64,000 nt of DNA from Dasypus novemcinctus (taxonomy: Eukaryota; Chordata; Mammalia; Cingulata; Dasypodidae). The position numbers and the translations under genes are program-made. The notes beneath the pieces were generated by a model. The model was not told where the DNA came from. It saw only the letters and a list, made by a program, of their open reading frames with translations, and searched no databases. Positions 59,832-64,000 of the stretch are shown here, in pieces. Where the stretch lies: positions 11,160,001-11,224,000 of the forward strand of contig NC_080699.1 in NCBI RefSeq assembly GCF_030445035.2. Reading direction: 5' to 3'. Position 1 is the first letter of the stretch; each line of letters begins with the position of its first letter.

Positions 59832-60112
59832 GAATAGATTAAGAGGGGAAATGTTAGATTGTCTATATGATACAGAACAAACATTTTTTCAAACATTCAT
59901 GGAACTACGCTACACAATCTGGGAACTCTAAGTTAAACTGTGGACTTTAATTAATAGAACAATTATAAAAATGTGCTATCATTGATTTTAACAAATGTTC
60001 AGCCCCACCCAATGCACATTGTTGTTGGTGGGGTGGTAAATGGAAAGCCTATATTTTGTGTGTGATTGTTCTGTAAACTCACAACTTCTCTAATAAATAA
60101 AAATAATAGTAA
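59630..60112 (+). mobile_element. L1 3' UTR with internal microsatellite
   Basis: The order 'tacagggttcctattcgaaa', 'cacaacattgtgaacgtaat', 'ttaaactgtggactttaatt', 'gtggggtggtaaatgga' and 'ctctaataaataaaaataat' parallels the L1 at 55690-56870. A (TATC)n tract at 59783-59831 interrupts it and the tail runs into (AATG)n. Confidence 0.85.
59783..59831. repeat. (TATC)12 microsatellite
   Basis: Twelve uninterrupted TATC units, probably polymorphic. It lies inside an L1 3' UTR where sister copies read 'actgaactatatacccaaat'. Confidence 0.97.
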
Positions 60113-60118
60113 AGTGAG

Positions 60119-60155
60119 AAATGAATGAATGAATGAATGAATGCATGCATGAATA
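60119..60155. repeat. (AATG)n microsatellite
   Basis: About six AATG units followed by CATG repeats lie directly after the L1 tail. Confidence 0.9.
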
Positions 60156-61271
60156 ATGCAATTTTTGGAGGATGCCATCTTAGAAGTAAGGTTAAGAACC
60201 TAAGTCTTGAACAATCATAAGAATTTTCAGTCTGGGCTTTAAAAACTTTCAAAGCTTCTCATCTCTCTACTTCCAGGCAGTTCCATGTACCAGAACCCAT
60301 TCCCAAAGTTCTTTCCTAGACAAAGATTTCAAGCCCATCTTATTTTTCTTGTGTTTCTATATCCCCCTTTGAAACGAGTGGTGGTTACCTAGAAACTATA
60401 ATACTTGCATTGGAAAAAATATTATTGATGTTTTTCAGTAATTGACATAAATCTTCAGAGCTCTCTAAGCTCCAATTTACATTATAGTCAACTAAAAATT
60501 TCCCACTGTTACTTTTAGAAGTGGGCATTTTAAGTGTCAGATAAAAATATGGGCTATCATTCTAAAACAGATGTTTTAGAAAATCTAGACAACCATCCAA
60601 AATCTCCCACAGAGACAGAAATGAGACAAATTAGACCTTCATTGAGATGGAACCCAGGAGATGTAGCCTGACTAAAGAAACAAAATCCAAGTGTAAGAGA
60701 TTAATGAGGAAATCTGTTGTACTAATACTAAGGAAATGCACTGGGGACACTATCCTTTATCGGGTTTTTAATAATTCCAAATACATATGGGAATTATTGT
60801 GCAAGGATTTTATTACTGTAACAAAAGTATGATGCTCTGATCATAATTCAGGTAAAATTCACTTGATATTTCTGTTTTCCAAGCCTCAGGATGTTGAAGG
60901 GAATTAAAATACTACCCACTGGCAATGGTTTGAAGGTACATCCAGCTCCCTGGAGGTATTCTCCTTTTAGCATGGGAAGAAACAAGTAACCGTAGTTTTG
61001 TCTATGTTGTGGAGTGTTCTTTACTGTCCTGTCCAGGCTCTTTAGTATTTTTGAGTGTATTTTTCTGTTATTAAATTCACTGCGATCATCAGTATAAAGT
61101 TCGATTTGGACAAGATTAGGAATGTAAGGGAATACTAATAACATGACTCTATCTTCAGGACTACTTTAAGAAAAAAGAAGAAACAAGAAAATCTATCTCA
61201 GCCCATCACTTAAAGAATCCTTTGAGGATATATTTTCTTAGAAGAATTAGATTGAAATGGCTTTAAAGCAT
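60156..61271. other. Unassigned intergenic DNA
   Basis: No gene or repeat recognised. A 98-codon minus-strand frame at 60848-61144 has no motif I can name. Confidence 0.4.
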
Positions 61272-61279
61272 TAATGTGA

Positions 61280-61490
61280 GAAGCAGATGTGGCTCAAGCG
61301 TTGAGTGCCTGCTTTCCACATGAGTGTGGTCCCTGGTGCCTCCTAAAAACAAAACAAAACAAAAAAGTAACAAGCAAACAAATGAAAAAACAACTCATGG
61401 AAGTTGATGTGGCTCAGTGGTTGAGCACCAGCTTCTCACATACAAGGTCTAGGGTTCAATTCCCAGCCCTGGTACCTCAAAAAAAAAGCG
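61280..61490 (+). mobile_element. Dimeric short DAS-type SINE
   Basis: Two tRNA-like monomers are joined by an A-rich linker. The first starts 'gaagcagatgtggctcaagc', the second 'gaagttgatgtggctcagtg'. The second has a clear A box (TGGCTCAGTGG) and B box (GGTTCAATTCC). One perfect 8-base duplication, TAATGTGA, surrounds the pair (61272-61279 and 61491-61498), so the dimer inserted as a unit. A short A tail ends it. Confidence 0.9.
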
Positions 61491-61498
61491 TAATGTGA

Positions 61499-62814
61499 TG
61501 GTGGGATTTTATACAAAGAAAAACCAAGCAAGAATATTTAAATTCTGCCCAAACCCCACCATCTCTCCTAGGAAAAAATGGAAAATAGCCAAGTAAGTTT
61601 TATGTTAACTGGTGATTTTCTACACAAGAGTTCCTGCATAAATTTTCCCCTTATAAACACTCAAACCAAATTCAGCATAAACACCTACTTCATGTCTCCC
61701 TGATGTCCTGATTGAATTCTTGCAGCTCACAATTTCATAGACTCAAGAGTTCACCCAAAGCACAGCAGTCAATATGCACACAGACTGCATGTGCACGCAT
61801 ACACAAGTACATGTGCATGATCAAGAAGCAAAAGTATCTTCTCCTAACAACCACAGTAGATCGACCCCAGCCCCAAACCCTGGGGCTTTTCAGGCTAGAC
61901 CAATAGACCTGGGCATAGATAGTATGTAAGCAGCAGAAGGAAAGTTCCAGGAGGCATAGAGAGAGCTAACTCCTTAATCATTTGGCACATTCTGACCTGT
62001 AGTCAGCCACAATTGTTGCAGCAAAAAAAAAAAAGGAAATTTTTTTTTAATTGAAATTTTACTTTGAATTGCGCTGGGAGGCCCCGCCTCTGTAGAACCA
62101 TATTTGTTTCCCATTTAATAAGTCACTTCCTATGTCAGCATCCAAGAGTTCGGCCCTGTGAAAAGTAAGACCCCACCAGATAAATGTGCAGTTTGCTTAA
62201 GGTTTCATCTGTCCACCGCATGTCAAGTGTTCTTTCAGGGTCTCCAGGCCAGACCTCTTGTCCAGACAAGGATGGGTGGGGGGGCCTCCTCAGGAGGAAG
62301 GTCCACAGAAGTGAGAGGAAAGAGGCTTAGGAAGTGGATTCCAAGACAGAGGGCAGCCTGCTGGGGCAGAAGAGCGATTTCTTCTTTTTCCCTCCTTACC
62401 TTTTTTTTTCTTTCTCTCTCTTTACCCCCCTCCTTCCCTCCCTTCCTTGCCTTGGGGTACCATCACCAAAGGGAAAGAGTGGGTTGCAGACCTGTGGCTA
62501 ATTATCGCCTTCCAAATCCATAGCTGTCAGGGAGTTGTGATGACCATGATCAGCTCAGACTAATGTGAAAACGCTTGTGAATAAGTAATTCTATAATCAG
62601 AGCTGATCCTAGTCAATCCTCATAGCTTTTGCAGGCAAAGAGTAGATGGGTTGGGTCTTTTATGCGTATCCATTCCTTTACTAAATATTTGTTAAACAAT
62701 ACTTAAAGTGTGACAAATTTAAAGACACTTTTTTCTCTAGTATATATGCAATAACCAACACAATGGTAATTACAAGATTCAGGAGTTAGGGCTGGGTCAC
62801 TTACAATCCCCCCA
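61499..62814. other. Unassigned, partly GC-moderate DNA
   Basis: No repeat recognised apart from an A12/T9 pair (62022-62052) and a pyrimidine-rich tract (62370-62450). An inverted repeat GATCAGCTC/GAGCTGATC spans 62548-62608. The 121-codon frame at 62158-62523 crosses the pyrimidine tract and is not convincing. Confidence 0.4.
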
Positions 62815-63025
62815 CCTCTGCACTTTACAAGTGTTGATTCACTTAATACATACATGCACAAATCCAGGAGACTGGTACCGTTAAGTCCATTTTATAGAGT
62901 CTGAAGCTGGGGCAGAGAGGTCATAAATAATTTGTCCATTGTCACACAGCTGGTAAATGATGGAACTGAGATTTGACAGTCTGCCTCCAGCAGCCATGCA
63001 TTTACCCATGACGCTATGCCTGACT
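62815..63025 (-). mobile_element. MIR SINE, nearly complete
   Basis: An antisense MIR with 'gttgattcacttaatacata', 'gtccattttatagagtctga', 'attgtcacacagctggtaaa', 'gatggaactgagatttgaca' and 'catgacgctatgcctg' in the expected order. Confidence 0.85.
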
Positions 63026-64000
63026 GATATGTAGTGCATTACTGTATGTAAGAGTTTTTATTTAAATGGAAGACTTAATAACACAGATTTACCATAAGGA
63101 TAATATGCTAGTTACTGAAAGAGAACATGAGATTGAAGTCCATATTCTTGAATTCCTTTTAAGATGATAACTCCCGCCTGTGTTTGGCCCGCCTGGGTAG
63201 TTATCGTACACTATGCTATTCATTTAGAACCACGAATCAGACAGCTTTAGGTTTAGAAGTTCGGTTGGGACTTCACATCCTTTCTTCCCTAGCATTTCAA
63301 TATTAAGTTCCTTTGAAATGAAAACAGTCTAGCTGTTTGGCTCACAAAAGATAAGACTAACATTGCAAAGAATTTAAATGGAAAAAATAAGTCTTAGGAG
63401 ATTGCTGTTCCTTGACTGTGAAGCTGTCATCTCTCATTCAGTCTAACCGGATAGCATCTTTTAGTGGTGCTCCAATAACGACTTATCTTTGGTCTGAAAT
63501 CTACTGGAATCATAAGCTGGACTTTTTTCTTTGCAGAGGTCCTAGTTTGGGACTGCTCATTTCCTCTTGCAAAAAAGGATGGAATTTTGTTTCTACCTTC
63601 TCAGATCTTATCAAGACCTACCTTCTTGATTCCCATCCTAAGAAGCAGCCCAAAGCAATTTCCCCAAACAGCTTTCTTTCCTTAATACTGTGAATTTTAG
63701 GTTTTATTGGTAGAAAGTCATTTTAAAACTAGGAAATAAATCTCTTCAGGTCTGAAGTTAAGAAAGGCACTTTAAATAAAATCAACTTATGGAAACATTT
63801 CAATAGCGATTTTTAAATGATCCCTTATGCATTTGTTATGATCAGAGATTTGTTGGGTTATTCTCAAAAGATTTTTGCTTTCTGGAGAAGCAGCTATTAT
63901 AAATCATGCAATTAAAACAACATCGGGTAAACGAAACTTTTAGACTATGTATGTCACCTAGAATTCTGCACACATGGTTAATTTCTCCAGTAAAAAGGAC
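63026..64000. other. Unassigned intergenic DNA
   Basis: No gene or repeat recognised up to the window edge. A 93-codon plus-strand frame at 63412-63693 shows no known motif. Confidence 0.4.

Noticed and set aside
61280-61490. Functional tRNA gene (A and B boxes)
   Set aside because: The boxes belong to SINE heads followed by A-rich sequence. No cloverleaf with acceptor stem can be drawn.

Overview
The window is A+T-rich, CpG-depleted mammalian nuclear DNA in which I find no convincing protein-coding gene. Every long open frame lies on an interspersed repeat or has no sign of selection. The species clue is the SINE complement: several full-length copies of the tRNA-derived DAS family, known from armadillos. 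Both the long form (body about 400 bases with (AAATA)n tail) and the short '..GATGTGGCTCA..' form are present. Together with one recurrent L1 3' UTR family and several ERVL-like solo LTRs, this points to an armadillo such as Dasypus. No computation was run; family names come from recognition, and repeat edges are approximate except where target-site duplications (TSDs) fix them.

Layout. 0-2.4 kb: a decayed, rearranged L1. 3.5-4.8 kb: an L1 3' UTR piece and a solo LTR split by a SINE. 5.3-10.2 kb: old L2 and MIR pieces, one SINE and two antisense L1 pieces. 10.86-13.02 kb: a three-part nest (LTR inside LTR, plus an L1 in the same LTR) with TSDs. 13.6-15.5 kb: a SINE, a retroposed U6 snRNA pseudogene and a short L1 with an exact TSD. 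16.6-19.6 kb: an old L1, then an antisense MaLR remnant interrupted by a 610-base solo LTR. 19.6-25 kb: mostly unassigned, with a MaLR-like LTR at 22.9-23.25 kb. 25.03-25.67 kb: a young L1 with a probable 3' transduction. 25.7-32.3 kb: L2, MIR, an MLT-class LTR and a small hAT-like element. 32.3-38 kb: four SINE copies and old L1. 38-42.4 kb: antisense L1, a solo LTR and an L1 3' UTR. 43-45.7 kb: L1, MIR and a possible MaLR interior. 45.7-52.2 kb: a sense L1 holding two oppositely oriented solo LTRs, abutting an antisense L1 and a further L1 3' end. 53.7-54.15 kb: a mosaic LTR. 55.7-60.1 kb: three L1 3' ends, one split by a SINE. 61.3 kb: a dimeric SINE. 62.8-63.0 kb: a MIR.

Nothing here forms an operon or gene system. 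The window is best read as a record of successive retrotransposition layers, whose relative order can be read from nesting. The most informative items are the nested LTR/LTR/L1 block, the L1 with two poly(A) tracts, the mosaic LTR and the L1 carrying paired solo LTRs. I saw no previously undescribed functional system.
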